Origin: Lithobates sylvaticus
Lineage: Eukaryota; Chordata; Amphibia; Anura; Ranidae
Reading direction: 5' to 3'
Assembly (NCBI GenBank): GCA_028564925.1
Contig: CM053034.1
Span: 152,933,356 to 152,997,355, forward strand
Length of the DNA: 64,000 nucleotides
The translations under genes were made by a program, and so were the position numbers. The notes beneath the pieces are model-generated. The model saw only the letters and a list, made by a program, of their open reading frames with translations, was not told where the DNA came from and made no database searches. Of the stretch, positions 21,168-32,344 are shown in pieces. Positions within the stretch are counted from its first letter, which is position 1. Each line of letters starts with the position of its first letter.

Positions 21168-21674
21168 TCAGGTCCCCACACTAGAAGCTGCCTCTTCCGG
21201 CAACGCCATATTAGTTTCTTCTGGCACAGAGGGGGGAAGAGGTTGCGGTGGCGGGCAGCGCTGATTATGCTGGCAGAGTTGCGGGCTGCATGTAACAGGT
21301 CTGCCTCTCCTATTAATGGTGCTAGGCACCTCTGCCGCTACCTGCCCTTCTTCTTCATGTGCCCGCTCCCGCCACACGGGATCTTCTTCACTCAGCTCCA
21401 GGCACCTTTTCAGCCATTCTTCTCCTCCGCTGTCCTCGGCCCGCTCCAACACCCGTCGCATCAGGGTCTTCATGGTCAAGTCAGCAGTAGCTCTAGTATT
21501 AAAGCTCTTTTGAGCTGAGCTTGTTGCTGTACTCTGACCAGCTGTGAGGAAATTTCCCAGGGGGGGCCCCTTATATAGTTGAGCCCCGCTTCCATAATGT
21601 TCCTGCTGGTCATGTGACCTTCTGGAACATTCCAATGTGGTCATGTGACATTCCCCGATATTCTCCAATGTCAC
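21168..21674 (-). pseudogene. Unidentified 168-codon open frame, possibly element-derived
   Basis: The predicted protein has a helical, charged segment (TMKTLMRRVLERAEDSGG, then EEWLKRCLELSEEDPVW) followed by a proline-rich tail. It is longer than chance frames nearby and not periodic. I do not recognise the family. It could be the N-terminal part of a transposon-borne protein. It directly follows foldback copy 1, and tandem catgtgacatt-like motifs lie upstream near 21,610-21,680. No start context or exon structure can be argued. Confidence 0.25.
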
Positions 21675-22560
21675 ATGACCACGATTTTCCCGCCTGACAT
21701 ACTATTAATCTTTCTTAAAGTGACCATGCCTCCTTTTTTTTTTATTATAAAATAATAGACAGCTGCCTGGGGGGACGGCCACATGTCCATGCTGTACGGG
21801 CCAAAATGCTTTAGTCCTCTCAGTCCATTGGTATTTTATCCTTGTTACAGCTTGCTACTCAGCCACCATTGGTGATGCTTATGAGGGTTTGGAAGATAGC
21901 TGACTTCCTTTTTTTCATCTTATATGTAAGGTGAGTAATATTAGGAATCTGGCACACTTTCCCTGGTTTGATTATAAAGTGAACCTGTCAGGAAGAAAGG
22001 GGCTTATTTGGGTTTTGATTACACTAGCCATATTTCACTTGTGAATATATGTATAGGTTTTGTCACAGCTTATACGTTTCCTTGTGAAGCTTCGATAGTG
22101 CAACCCCAGTGGTTGATCTGTCTCCACATGGTTCCTTGAATGTTTGTCTTCCCATAGCCTAAATGGACTGTGAGGTCATTTACAATTTCAATTTTATATT
22201 GAATTGTTTTTATTTTTCTTTGCATATTTTTACTTTTTCCATGGGATAGGAAGTTTTCTATATGAATTTTTATTTGCATATATGTTTTTCTACTTTTTTG
22301 TATTTTTCAGTTCTGAATATCACTTGTATTGATTATGTATGTCTGTTGATACTAGGTATCTAGTCAGAGGTTGAGAGATTGCAGCCCTGAAGAAGCGGGT
22401 TGGACCAGGTAACGAGTAGGCGTTTTCAGGCATCTGACTTTTACTCCTACCATATTTGTTTTATATATTATGGGCTAGCATATGGCTCTTTTATGATGAT
22501 ATGTCGTTTTGTTAACTTTTGCAATAAAGATATAACTTTTTATATATAAACAGAGTGTTG
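21675..22560 (+). other. Unassigned; Penelope-type terminal motif near the end
   Basis: No gene recognised. At about 22,385 gccctgaagaagcgggttgg followed by aacgag, and then tgcaataaagatataac near 22,520, resemble Penelope-type terminal arms. This may be a worn terminal fragment. Confidence 0.35.
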
Positions 22561-24539
22561 ATGTAATACAATTTGTGCTACCAGGGGTCATCGCCTAACG
22601 CCATTATATTTACATTTGTTGTTTCACAATAGGTACAGAAAATACTTATTGATCTTGCCTGAAATGCAGTGCACTTGTCACTTCCTGTGAGTTGCACTGA
22701 AGAATATCCTCTTTCCTAGCTATATTCTTTAAACTACCAATTGCCTTGCCCCCCCCCCCCCCCCCCCATGTAATGGAGATGAACAGGTACCGATATACTA
22801 GTAGTTGAAATTAGGAGAGCAGTCTAGCAGGAGGTGGTTATTTTATTTTGTTGTGCATGGAGTTGGACTTTAAGCCCCCGTTCACACCTATGCGAATTAG
22901 ATGCGGCATACACCGCATCCAATTCGCAGGACATTTCAAAATACATTAATATTAATGAGGCTGGTTCACATATCTGCGGTGCATTCACACTCCGCATTGC
23001 ACAAAAAACGTGTGCGTTTTCTATGCAGTGCGGTCCGGCTCAGGTGCGAATTCAGGCCCATTATCTTCTATATCTTCTTGGTCTTCAGTGAGCGATGATT
23101 GTCGGTCACCGGCTCTCTGCTCTGCCCCTCCAGCGCTCACTGCAGTGCTTGGTTGAGGAGGGAGTGGTAGCGGCTGACTCAGGTTCTCAGCAGCGCACTG
23201 AGAGGCTGAGCCAGCTGCTGATCAGGCATCTGGGTGGATTCCGACATTATTGTTGAGATCCCTGCAGTGCCTGCACTGGCACTGTGAGGTCATCCAACAG
23301 CAGACTTTAGCCTGCTATTGGCTGAATCTGGGTCACAGGAGTGCAGAACTAAGTGCACTGCGGAACACAGAAGTATGGCCAAAAGAGCTTTCACCATACT
23401 TCTCCTTTAAATTAGTTATTAGAAATTAGGTTTTACATTTATCCACTTACAAACAGTAATGTAAAATCACACAAAAAAAAAGCTTAATATGAAATGTTCA
23501 GTATTCAAAAAAGTAAAACATATGTATAGTAAATTGCAGTTTAATAAAGAGAGCATATCTGGACAATAAGAATATTGCAATATACCCCAGTTTGAAAACA
23601 ATAAGAATCAAATTTAACATTTTGGCCAGTATGCATTATTTTAGTTTCCCCAAAACTTTACTAAATATTTTTATGCAGTGACACATTTTTGGATGCGCAC
23701 TGACAGAATGATATATTTCATTTTTTCCTTAAATGTGTTATTCTGACAATTTTTTACAAATATTTTATATGCATACATTAACAAACAATTAATAGAAAGT
23801 GGCTTACACCTTATTTATTCTATCCTATTTTACTGTCTGACGAGTTGATTTTAGATTTAGTACTGAGAGGGTGAAGAACCTTAATGCTTGTTCCCTTAAT
23901 AACATAAAAACTTCTCAGTCTGGATGAAGTTATTGCTTGGGCTCTGCAAGAAACAGATTGTTCCAATCCAGAGCAGATAAAGGGAAAGGACTCTGGAGGT
24001 CATCTTTCACTATGCGTTAGGTTATAATGCCCTCGGTCAGCTCTGAAATATCTAACTGGTTTAAAATGCTATAGAAAGAAACCTTGTCCTTTTCCCAGGG
24101 TGGTAAATCACGCCTACTCGTTGCAGCCTAAATAAATGACAATCTACCTCCCTTGCTTATATTATGACAGATTTATAACTTGTTCGGATAAGACCAATGA
24201 CTCCACATCAAGATGAAATGAATAAAGGAAATTTGCATTGCCTTTTGTTTTATGGGCCGTGTCTTGACTTGACTTGGATAGCTGACCAGCTCCTTACACT
24301 TGTGGCTTACCCAGCAGTATTCTGCTCATATACTATAAAATGTGGTGTATTTCTTGTGGTCTGTGAGTGTCTTGTCTGGCTGTGTTTGTGGATTTGGTTG
24401 GCTTTGATTGTGACATACTCAGTGATATCTCCATAGATCTAGAATAATAAAATACCGTTACAGTTAGAATAGATCTAAAACCACTACAATCTCGCATAAG
24501 GTTTAATATATTTCTATAAAAAAACTTTTAATAGTACTA
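22561..24539. other. No recognised gene; poly-C run and a MITE-like fragment
   Basis: A run of about 19 C lies at 22,749-22,767. At 22,872-23,065 cccccgttcacacctatgcg with gatgcggcatacaccgcatc resembles the ttcacac-ended small elements found at 27,506, 32,040 and 58,751, but a right end is not clear. From 23,100 on nothing is recognised. Confidence 0.45.
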
Positions 24540-25329
24540 CTAGGCCAGTGATGGCATGGCCAGATTAAGAACATCATGGGCCTGGTGCTGAGGATTTGGT
24601 GGGGCATTTTATAAAAAAAAAAATTGTTATAACAAATGAAATTATAGAGCGAGAAAGAGAGAGAGAGAAAAGGGGATGAAAGAGGTGTTAGGGGTAAGGG
24701 AAAGAGGATGAGAGAGAAAGGGGGGGGGGGTGAGAGAAAGAGGATGCACATGAGCATACATGGGAATAACATCAACGCAGCCCAGCCAAGGCAAGTGACC
24801 GAAGGCACAGAACCCAGAAGGAAAACCGGGCAAAGATGGAAGCGCCTGGGCCGGATTGATCACAGCACAGCACTGGAGGGCTCAGTCTGACAATTTAAGT
24901 GTACCCTAATGTGCTAATATGCTGTGCATACTTGTACATTATGGCATGACCTACCTAAGGGCCTCTAAAAAATAGTAATGTTAGAAAAGTTTACTTACTG
25001 CTTTAATATCATTGGAATCCAGGAGCCTCTCATGGGGCCCCCTACTGACCCGCATAGTTGCCAACATTTCAAAAATATTTTCAGGGACACTTTTTTTTAC
25101 AAGTGCTATATTTAGAGTAGCTGACATCCCCTACGTTCATCTATACTTCACAATAGTAATTACAAAATTAAATAAGTACTAATAATGGGGCAGAACAAAT
25201 ATGAGGACTGAGATTTCCTTTAGTTGAACTAACAAAAGTGTGCCCATTATAGAGCTGGTAACATTGAGGATATTCAGTATAATTTTAAAGAACTGTTTTT
25301 GTGAGTAAGAGGCATAGGGGAGGAGAATG
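24540..25329. other. Purine-rich microsatellite and unassigned DNA
   Basis: Gagaaagagagagagagaaa and gggggggggg tracts run from about 24,646 to 24,745. Past 24,900 the sequence includes atagttgccaacatttcaaa, which looks like a dispersed repeat I cannot name. No coding sequence. Confidence 0.5.
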
Positions 25330-25665
25330 GATGGTATAAAAGTGGGAAGTATGTGCAGGTGAGGGAGAGGAATGGAGAGGAGTGTGAAGAGTATGATAGT
25401 GGGCAGTATGCACAGCAGAGGAGTGTGGAGGGTATGACAGTGAGCAGTATGTACAGGAGAGGAGTGTGGAGGGTACGACAGTGGGCACTATGTACAGGAG
25501 AGAAGTGTATGTCAGCGGGCACTATGTACAGGAGAGGAGTGTGTAGGATATGACAGTGGGCGCTATGTATAGGAGAGAAGTGTGGAGGGTATGACAGTGA
25601 GCAGTATGTACAGGAGAGAAGTGTGGAGAATATGACAGTGGGCACTATGTATAGGAGAGGAGGAT
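25330..25665. repeat. Minisatellite, 45-bp unit, about seven copies
   Basis: The unit is approximately ggagaggagtgtggagggta, then tgacagtgggcactatgtaca. The minus-strand frame repeats every 15 residues (LSYPPHFSPIHSAHC), showing a 45-base period divisible by three, which keeps frames open. No gene is implied. Confidence 0.9.
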
Positions 25666-26774
25666 GAAGGAATCTGGGAAGGAAAAATGTAAAAGTTTGT
25701 GGAAGGATGTTTAGGGACTGTGTAGTGGTTTAGCGGGCCATACATGGATTGAAATTACACCAATTAAGCAGAGACCAGCCATAGTCGATCTATGTATGGG
25801 CTACTTGGTTTTACACAAGTCAACCTATTAACCGACTTGAGAAAAACCAGCCTGTCAGGTTTTCCCCAAAACAATCAGTGCTGCCAGCTACAGTTAGCAA
25901 CACTGATCATTGTATTCACTGGCAGAACACAATAACACTGCAGGAGTGATTCCCCCATCCACAGGTCAGCAGGTGAGAGGGTGTGTGGGGAGAGACTGGG
26001 GAGAGATACTAGTCAGTGGCTGGGTAGGCACTGGCTAGTATCAGAGCCAGATACACACAGGTTACATACGCGCCACGATCGTTAGTGAGAACAATAATTC
26101 TAGCACTAGACCTCCTCTGTAACTCTAAACATGTAACCTGTAAAAAAGTTTAAAGCATTGCTTGGTACACACAAAAAATCGTGCTAACTTTAGTGGGGTT
26201 TTTTTTTATGAATGAAACAGTTTCTTTCCAAAAAAAACGTTGAAAAATTGCTGCCAAATATCGTGTAACATAAAAAGTTGCAAAGACCACCATTTTATTC
26301 CATAGGGTGTCTGCTAAAACAATATATTTAATGCTTGAGGCTTCTGAGTAATTTTCTATCAAAAAAAAAAAAATGATGATTTTTACATGTAGGAGAGAAG
26401 TGTCAGAATTTGCCTGGGTGGCAAGGGGTTAATTATCATAAGTAATATGCAAATAATTATTATAAGCACTGTGAGTTCATCCTCTCAGTCTGCTGCAGAG
26501 TGTGTCAGTATTTAAACTGGCCGCTCTGTATGTAGCTTCTGACCGACTGCGCAAGCAGCCCCATATCTCCGAAACTATAGATGATAATAGCAGCCCCATT
26601 TAGCTACCTACCCCAAATGTGAGGTCTCTGTGACTCCTAGTCGCTGAGCTACAACCCTCGAAGTCGATCTTTTTTTTTTCTTTTTCTTTTTTTTGGGGGG
26701 GCAAATGGGCCTATCTTGAGAAAGGAGCCTGGAGCTGCAGCTCCAATAGCCCCTATGTTAATCCGGCCCTGAGT
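25666..26774. other. No recognised gene
   Basis: Contains gggccatacatggattgaaa and gctacttggttttacacaag segments typical of a worn dispersed repeat, a poly-A tract at about 26,360, and a T-rich tract at about 26,670-26,695. No supported gene. Confidence 0.5.
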
Positions 26775-26902
26775 GATGGCGAACCTTGGCACCCCAGATG
26801 TTTTGAAACTACATTTCCCATGATGCTCATGCACTCTGCAGTGTACTTGAACTTCATGGGAAATGTAGTTCCAAAACATCTGTGGTACCAAAGTTCGCCA
26901 TC
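26775..26902. mobile_element. Small foldback MITE, hAT-like
   Basis: Gatggcgaaccttggcaccc and ccagatgttttgaaactaca are mirrored by tgtagttccaaaacatctg and aaagttcgccatc, giving arms of about 50 bp around a short centre. Similar cgaaccttggcac-ended elements are known to me as hAT-type MITEs in vertebrates. No target duplication could be fixed. Confidence 0.7.
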
Positions 26903-27504
26903 AATGTACTAGGCAGAAGCACTAGCCACTTGGCCACTGTGCTCTCCACTGTGTGCTTCTTACGCAGGTTTTACATTGAAGGTGCTTTATAAATACCTGT
27001 AATGAATCAATTTATTGTTTATCTCTCCAATACGTTCACATTTTATATATCATTCAGTGTTATTTATTTTTTATTCCCTAGTTATCACTATGTGTGCACT
27101 TCTAATTTTATTATGATACATAAACGTATTATTATATAGTGCTTTCTTAGATGATTTGTTTGCCTGCTGCAGCTATTTGGGCAGTGAAGGGTTACCTAGT
27201 GGATGGAGTGGAGGATGAGAGCATATAAAGAGAGCAGTGTCCCCTGACCAGCCTGAAGGATTGGCGGTATCCAATTGAAACATGTCGGTATAGGCAGGAG
27301 CTGATGTCACCAGTACAGGGGCATTGTTGTAGAGTGTGCACTATCATCAAATTTTTTTACTATCAGATGTCAGCGGCTCGGATCCAGCCTGCTTGTGTTA
27401 AGTTGATTGGTGCTCCTTTGATCTGCTCCTATAGTACCTGTAATTAGGTACATACATGCTTGTACTGCATTAGCAACACTGAAGTAACATACAGCCGGTA
27501 TTAG
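26903..27504. other. No recognised gene; possible Penelope-type terminal piece
   Basis: At about 27,246-27,300 ccagcctgaaggattggcgg followed by attgaaacatgtcgg again recalls the arm core of Penelope-like elements. Otherwise unassigned. Confidence 0.35.
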
Positions 27505-27505
27505 G

Positions 27506-27870
27506 CCCCTTTCACACGAGTGGACTGATTGGGTCTGCCTGCCCGTTTTTCAGGCGGACCACCCATTGTTCTTTATGGGGAGGCGGATGTAAACTGATTA
27601 CACCTGCCTGCATCTGATGCGGTATGTCAAAAACAGACAGATGGGTATCTTTTCCCCAACCATCTAGCGGATTGGATGACAGTAGGTTGGGAACGGACAG
27701 GCAGTCCATTTCTATTCAGCCACTCCATAGAGAACAGCGGGCTGTGTCCACTCTGCATCAAGAGGAGCCGAAACAGACCTGTCATCCGCTTGCTTAGCGG
27801 GGATCAGGGGACAGATCCCCCACTGAGCAGGCTGTTCTGCTTGACGGAGTCCGCCCACGTGAAAGGGGCC
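27506..27870. mobile_element. MITE with 16-bp terminal inverted repeats
   Basis: The left end ggcccctttcacacgagtgg and right end ccacgtgaaaggggcc are inverted repeats. The interior contains internal mirror pieces (cctgcctgcccgttttt / acggacaggcagtc). No coding. The 3-bp duplication is ambiguous, so superfamily stays open. Confidence 0.7.
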
Positions 27871-28298
27871 TAGTAGAGTGAGTGTCTTATTTTATTGTTA
27901 TATATGTAATTTATTCTTTTTATGTTTATCTTTGCAGTGAGGATTTGTCTGTGAGCACTGTAGGAATTGTTTTATAGTGTTTTGTATTTGTGTCCAGGGT
28001 ATGCTCCCTGACCCCCTTCTTGTTTGGTTCTAGTTAGTACAGTCCCTAGCTACACACTCCCTGCCTTTCACTCTACTGCTTAGTTTAGTTTCACTGACAT
28101 AGCAAAGTAATGGTCTTCTTACACTTCAAAAGACTGGAAAAACATCCTATGTATTGCACTATAGATTCAACTGCTGTGCACTATTGAAATGTGGATTCTG
28201 CATGTGGATTCTGCCAAGTCAGCAAGGCATACTGCCTGCACAGACTGGGTCTAGGAGGTATGATATTGCATGTATCTGCATTTGAAACAGAACCTTTA

Positions 28299-28689
28299 TG
28301 CCTCGTACACACGGTCGGTAATTCCGACCACAAAATCCGTCAGATTTTTTCAGACGGATTTTGTCCGACGGATTTTGTCCGACACTGGTGTTGCATACAC
28401 ACGGTCGGACAAAGTTGTCGGAAAATCAGATCATTCTGAACGTGGTGACGTTCGTTGCGTATGACGGAACTACGTAGAGGCTAGTAGCCAATAGATTTGA
28501 TCTGAGCATGCGTGGCACTTTGTCCGTCGGAATTCTCTACACACGATCGGAAAAAGTCCGATCGGACTTTGTTGTCGGAAAATTTGAGAGCAGGAAAAGT
28601 CCGATGGAGCCCACACGTGGTCAGATTTTCCGACAACATGGTCCGATAGGACATTTTCCGTCGGAAATTCTGACCGTGTCTACGGGGCA
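28299..28689. mobile_element. Harbinger-like MITE
   Basis: Starts tgcctcgtacacacggtcgg and ends tgtctacggggca, flanked by TTA on both sides (28,296-28,298 and 28,690-28,692). The right-hand target context is TTAGAAG, the same as one of the insertions in Tc1 copy 2. Internal ttgtcggaaaatt segments are shared with 44,577-44,986. Non-coding. Confidence 0.8.
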
Positions 28690-28692
28690 TTA

Positions 28693-29556
28693 GAAGACAG
28701 ATTTCTGGGATGGGAACAAAATACATTCTGCTGCTTCTCCTGAGTACAGGGATACCACATGTGTCAGACTTTTTGGCAGTCTAGCTGTGTACAGGATATC
28801 GAAATCCAATCACCGCCTTCATGGTTTCTAAGGGTGAAAATTGTTGATTTCACTCCTCACTACCTATCACTTGCGGAGGCCATAAAATGCCAAGATAGCA
28901 CAAACCCCCCCCAAATGATCCCTTTTCAGAACGTAGACACCCCAAGCTATTTGCTGAGATGTATGTTGAGTATTTACATTCCCTATGTTAATAGGCAATT
29001 CCCTCCCCAGAAAATATTACCGACTCCAAGGCTTTCTCCCTCCGCCACCTCACCAGATTTAAGTTTCGAGAGGCATCATCTAAATCTAAATGCAGCTGCA
29101 GGGACTTTATTTCTGCTTCCCCTGGCTCCTCGCAGCTCCCAGGTGGCCTAAAATATATTCCCTGGGCCCCATCAGTTAGAGGGGCCCAGGCAGTAGTGTT
29201 GTTATGGGAGTGATGACCGCGGTGATGCCGGGGCCGCCGATACACACTGTAGTATTACTGGCAGAGTGGTGTGGGTGTGCCCAGCCTACCCCTGCCTTTC
29301 TAAGCAGTCACTTCCCTGTCCCAACAGGAGCTTCCTAGTCCCAGCTGGCGTGACTTCATGATTCAGAGGCCAGGAGTGCAGGATTGAACACAAGATGCTG
29401 CCAATATGACCTGTAGCCAGAGCCCATGTGCACTGCAAGCGAGTGATCACTTAACTCCTTAACAAAACAGTGCCTTAACTAACACCTTGTCTTAGCTGTG
29501 TGAACTGGCTGAAGTGGCTAATGCTTTGGGGGGGGGGGGGTTAATTAATTTACAAT
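28693..29556. other. No recognised gene; fragment of TTAA family P
   Basis: At about 28,915-28,970 agaacgtagacaccccaagc and tatttgctgagatgtatg match a segment common to family P-type elements (compare tagacagtccaaggtattta near 55,603). An 85-codon minus-strand frame at 28,988-29,245 has no recognised domain. A G-run lies at 29,528-29,540. Confidence 0.4.
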
Positions 29557-29642
29557 GGTAATTGTAATATGCAGCATGGAGGGGGTTAATGTACTCACTG
29601 ATGCATTAGTGACCAGTGGCAATTAGTTAACCACTTTGCGCT

Positions 29643-29711
29643 GCATTAGTGGCAGTGTTAACCCCTTTTATGCTGCAGCATGAAGGGGTTTATAAACACT
29701 GCCACTAATGC
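29643..29711. repeat. Hairpin
   Basis: Gcattagtggcagtgttaac and cccctt are mirrored by aagggg and ttataaacactgccactaat around atgctgcagcat. The near-perfect stem is about 30 bp with almost no loop. It could be an RNA-hairpin source or the centre of a palindromic MITE. Confidence 0.8.
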
Positions 29712-30514
29712 AGAGCACAGGGGTAAATGATGTAGCGATATGGACTGTTATCAGAAAGCTTCATACCTTCTAGTCTTCTAAACATTGTTTGTCCCCATGA
29801 TTATTTGTGCAGCCAGTGACCTCATACCTGTCTGTCAGCGGAAAGAGTTATAGGGCCTGTTATCCTCTTTGAATCTGCTGCTATGCATCCATGTACCCTA
29901 AGACTACAAATGCAGTGGCCTAAAGGTTGCTAGGAGGGATGATAAAAGAGGCTTAGAAGTTTGCACACGCTGTCTTCCTCCTGGGCCTTATGCAAGACGG
30001 ACCTCTCTGTGTGACAGAGAGAGAGAGAGGTCATGGCCTACCCCACAGAGCGTTACCTCCACCCCAAGGCTTGAGGGGCCTAGTCCTGCTACCCGCTGTC
30101 GAACATCCTGTCACTAGCATCATTTACAGCGCCTACCCATTGGTGCGTACGTGTGGATAAGGCAGAGACAAAGGATCCGTTGCCGGAGTGTTGCCGTCCG
30201 TGTTCCTGTCTAGAAGACTGCATATCGATTTGAGTTGCTCAATCTTTATCTATTCACTACCACCATTACAGAACACAGTGCGCACACATCTCTACCCAAG
30301 AACACTTTACTGCATTGTTGGAACACTGTACTCAGATGCCTTAGGCCTTCACCACTTAGAATCTATTGTTTTCATCTGCAACCAAACGGATTACAGTTAA
30401 CAAGCTCCAACTAGCTAGCAAATAACAACAGATCTGCCATGTGGATTTTTACCGCCATTATTTATAGGAAGCATATATAACACCAGCGGGAGATTAGCTC
30501 TTTCATTAAGGTAT

Positions 30515-31478
30515 AATAGGCTGTCTATTATTATTATTATTATACAGGATTTATATAGCGCCAACAGTTTGCGCAGCGCTTAACAAAATAAAAGGCAGAC
30601 ATTACAATTACATTACAATTTGGTACAAGAGGAATCAGAGGGCCCTGCTCATTAGAGCTAACAATCTAAAAAGGAAGGGTCAATTGATGAAAAAGGTAAT
30701 AGCTGTGGGGGATGAGCTGATGGAGGAAGTAAAACAGTGTTAGTTTGAAGTAGTATAGGCTTCTTTAAAGAGAAGGGTTTTCAGGGATCGTCTAAAGATG
30801 GATAGATTAGGGAACAGTCGGACAGATTGGAGTAGGGAGTTCCAAAGGATGGGAGAAGCTCTGGAGAAATCCTGAAGGCAAGCATGGGAGGAGGTGACAA
30901 GGGAGATAGAGAGCAGGAGGTCTTGGGAGGACCGAAGAGAGCGGCTTGGTTGGTATTTTGGGACTAGGTTAGTGATGTAGCTGGGGGCAGAGCTATGGAT
31001 GGCTTTGTAAATTATTGTTAGTACAGTGGAGGGATTGGCAGAGAGGGGTGGAGGACACTGAATGGTTGGTAAGGTGGATGAGTCTTGCAGCGGCATTCAT
31101 TATGGACTGAAGTGGAGATAGTCTATGTAAAGGTAATCCAATGAGGAGGGAGTTGCAGTAGTCGAGGTGAGAGATAACCAGGGAGTGAGTTAGAAGCTTG
31201 GTGGTGTCATTAGTTAAAAAGGGGCATATTCTGGAAATGTTGCGGAGACTAAGGCGGCGTGATTTGGACAGGGATTGTATGTGGGTCTGAAAGGACAGTT
31301 CAGGGTCTAAGGTTACCCCTAGCACCCTGGCATGTGGGGACAGACTGATAGATGAGCCATTGATCTTGACAGAGAAGTCAGGGGAAGGGGCACGTGGGGG
31401 AGGAAATATTAAGAGCTCAGTTTTAGATAGATTCAGTTTGAGATGTCTGTTAGTAAATCAGTGATGCGTGAGGAGACA
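30515..31478 (-). mobile_element. LINE fragment, L2/CR1-related, 5'-truncated
   Basis: The 3' end lies at the left: agcgctgcgcaaactgttgg then cgctatataaatcc and an (ATT)n tail on the minus strand, typical of L2/CR1-group tails. Reverse transcriptase C-terminal sequence precedes it. The upstream half, including the endonuclease, is missing, as is usual for such insertions. Confidence 0.85.
30740..31325 (-). pseudogene. LINE reverse transcriptase, C-terminal part
   Basis: Readable pieces are LGVTLDPELSFQTHIQSLSK, SHLDYCNSLLIGLP and LQSIMNAAARLIH, then IIYKAIHSSAPSYITNLV and ending ILWNSLLQSVRLF...FRRSLKTLLF. This order is standard for the end of L2/Rex1/CR1-group ORF2. Two overlapping frames are used, so at least one frameshift separates them near 31,000-31,090. 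Confidence 0.85.
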
Positions 31479-31479
31479 G

Positions 31480-31852
31480 TGTGGCCACTTGTGTAGTTAA
31501 CTGTAACATACACTAGGGGGTGACTTTGGATCTAAACATAGTGCATCCTTGTGTATATAGTATTATTCATTGTCTAAACATTGTTGTGACTTCAGGAGGA
31601 GTCTGTTTGCTGAGTTGATGCTGTTATCGCGGCTCAGCGGATTTACTCCTCTCGTTGTGAAATAACATTTCCTATTTGGTTCAAGTAAAACATTTTAGAA
31701 CCTTATACTACTGAGTTGCTTGATTCTTGCTCTATAGTATTAACAGGATGTCTGAACCCAGGGTGTCAGGTGGGTTGGAAGGTTCACTTGGTCATGGCTG
31801 TGCAGATGAGCAGGTAATCCTCAGCACTCCCCAAGGGGGCCATGCTACAATG
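31480..31852. other. No recognised gene
   Basis: Sequence between the LINE and the right 68-bp inverted repeat. It may belong to the element the LINE inserted into. A terminal-repeat-like look (tgtggcc... to ...attaaca) is suggestive only. Confidence 0.35.
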
Positions 31853-31921
31853 AATTGCCACTGGTCACTAATGCATCAGTGAGTACATTAACCCCCTCCA
31901 TGTTACATATTACAATTACCA

Positions 31922-32013
31922 ATCATCATCATTATCATCATAATAATCACACAGTACAGGTGTGTTGAGCCACAGCACCTGTACTGTGTGATTATCATGA
32001 TAATAATGATGAT
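31922..32013. repeat. Palindrome with about 38-bp arms
   Basis: Atcatcatcattatcatcat and aatcacacagtacaggtg are mirrored by cacctgtactgtgtgatt and atcatgataataatgatgat around a 13-base loop. It lies immediately after the right 68-bp inverted repeat. Confidence 0.85.
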
Positions 32014-32039
32014 ATAGAATGACAGTGAAATTCATCTTT

Positions 32040-32335
32040 AGGCCTCATTCACACAGGGCGTGCCGCAGACATGCATCTAACATGCGGTTGTGTCTTTTAC
32101 TGGCATGGGGATGCATAAAGTGTTGCATATATCCCTGTGCCGGCATCCCATTTATTTCTACTGAGACACACAGCCACTGTGTCCCAATATGTCATGCGTG
32201 TGGGTGTGGGTCCCAGAATGCATGCAGGGTGTGTTCAGGGGATGCATCAGCATGTCATTTTGGGACACAGTGGCTGTGTCAGTGCAGCCATGTGTCAGAA
32301 TACAAATAAATGGGATGCCAGCATGGGGATGCATG
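32040..32335. mobile_element. Foldback MITE fragment
   Basis: Starts ggcctcattcacacagggcg, like the ttcacac-ended small elements. Catcccatttatttctactg and cacagccactgtgtccc recur inverted as gggacacagtggctgtg and aaataaatgggatgcc. Non-coding. The right end is probably cut by foldback copy 2. Confidence 0.6.
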
Positions 32336-32344
32336 TAACACTTT

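Larger units (their letters stand above)
29557..31920. repeat. 68-bp inverted repeat pair, about 2.2 kb apart
   Basis: The left copy (29,557-29,624) contains ggagggggttaatgtactca and gcattagtgaccagtggcaa. The right copy (31,853-31,920) is its reverse complement with about two mismatches. They probably are the two ends of one element, which then took up the LINE fragment between them. Its coding content, if any, is not recognised. Confidence 0.75.

Noticed and set aside
25274-25645. 123-codon repeat protein
   Set aside because: Derived from the 45-bp minisatellite.
31480-31743. Possible LTR (tgtggcc... to ...attaaca)
   Set aside because: Terminal inverted repeats and target duplication are not evident, and no partner or internal region is seen.
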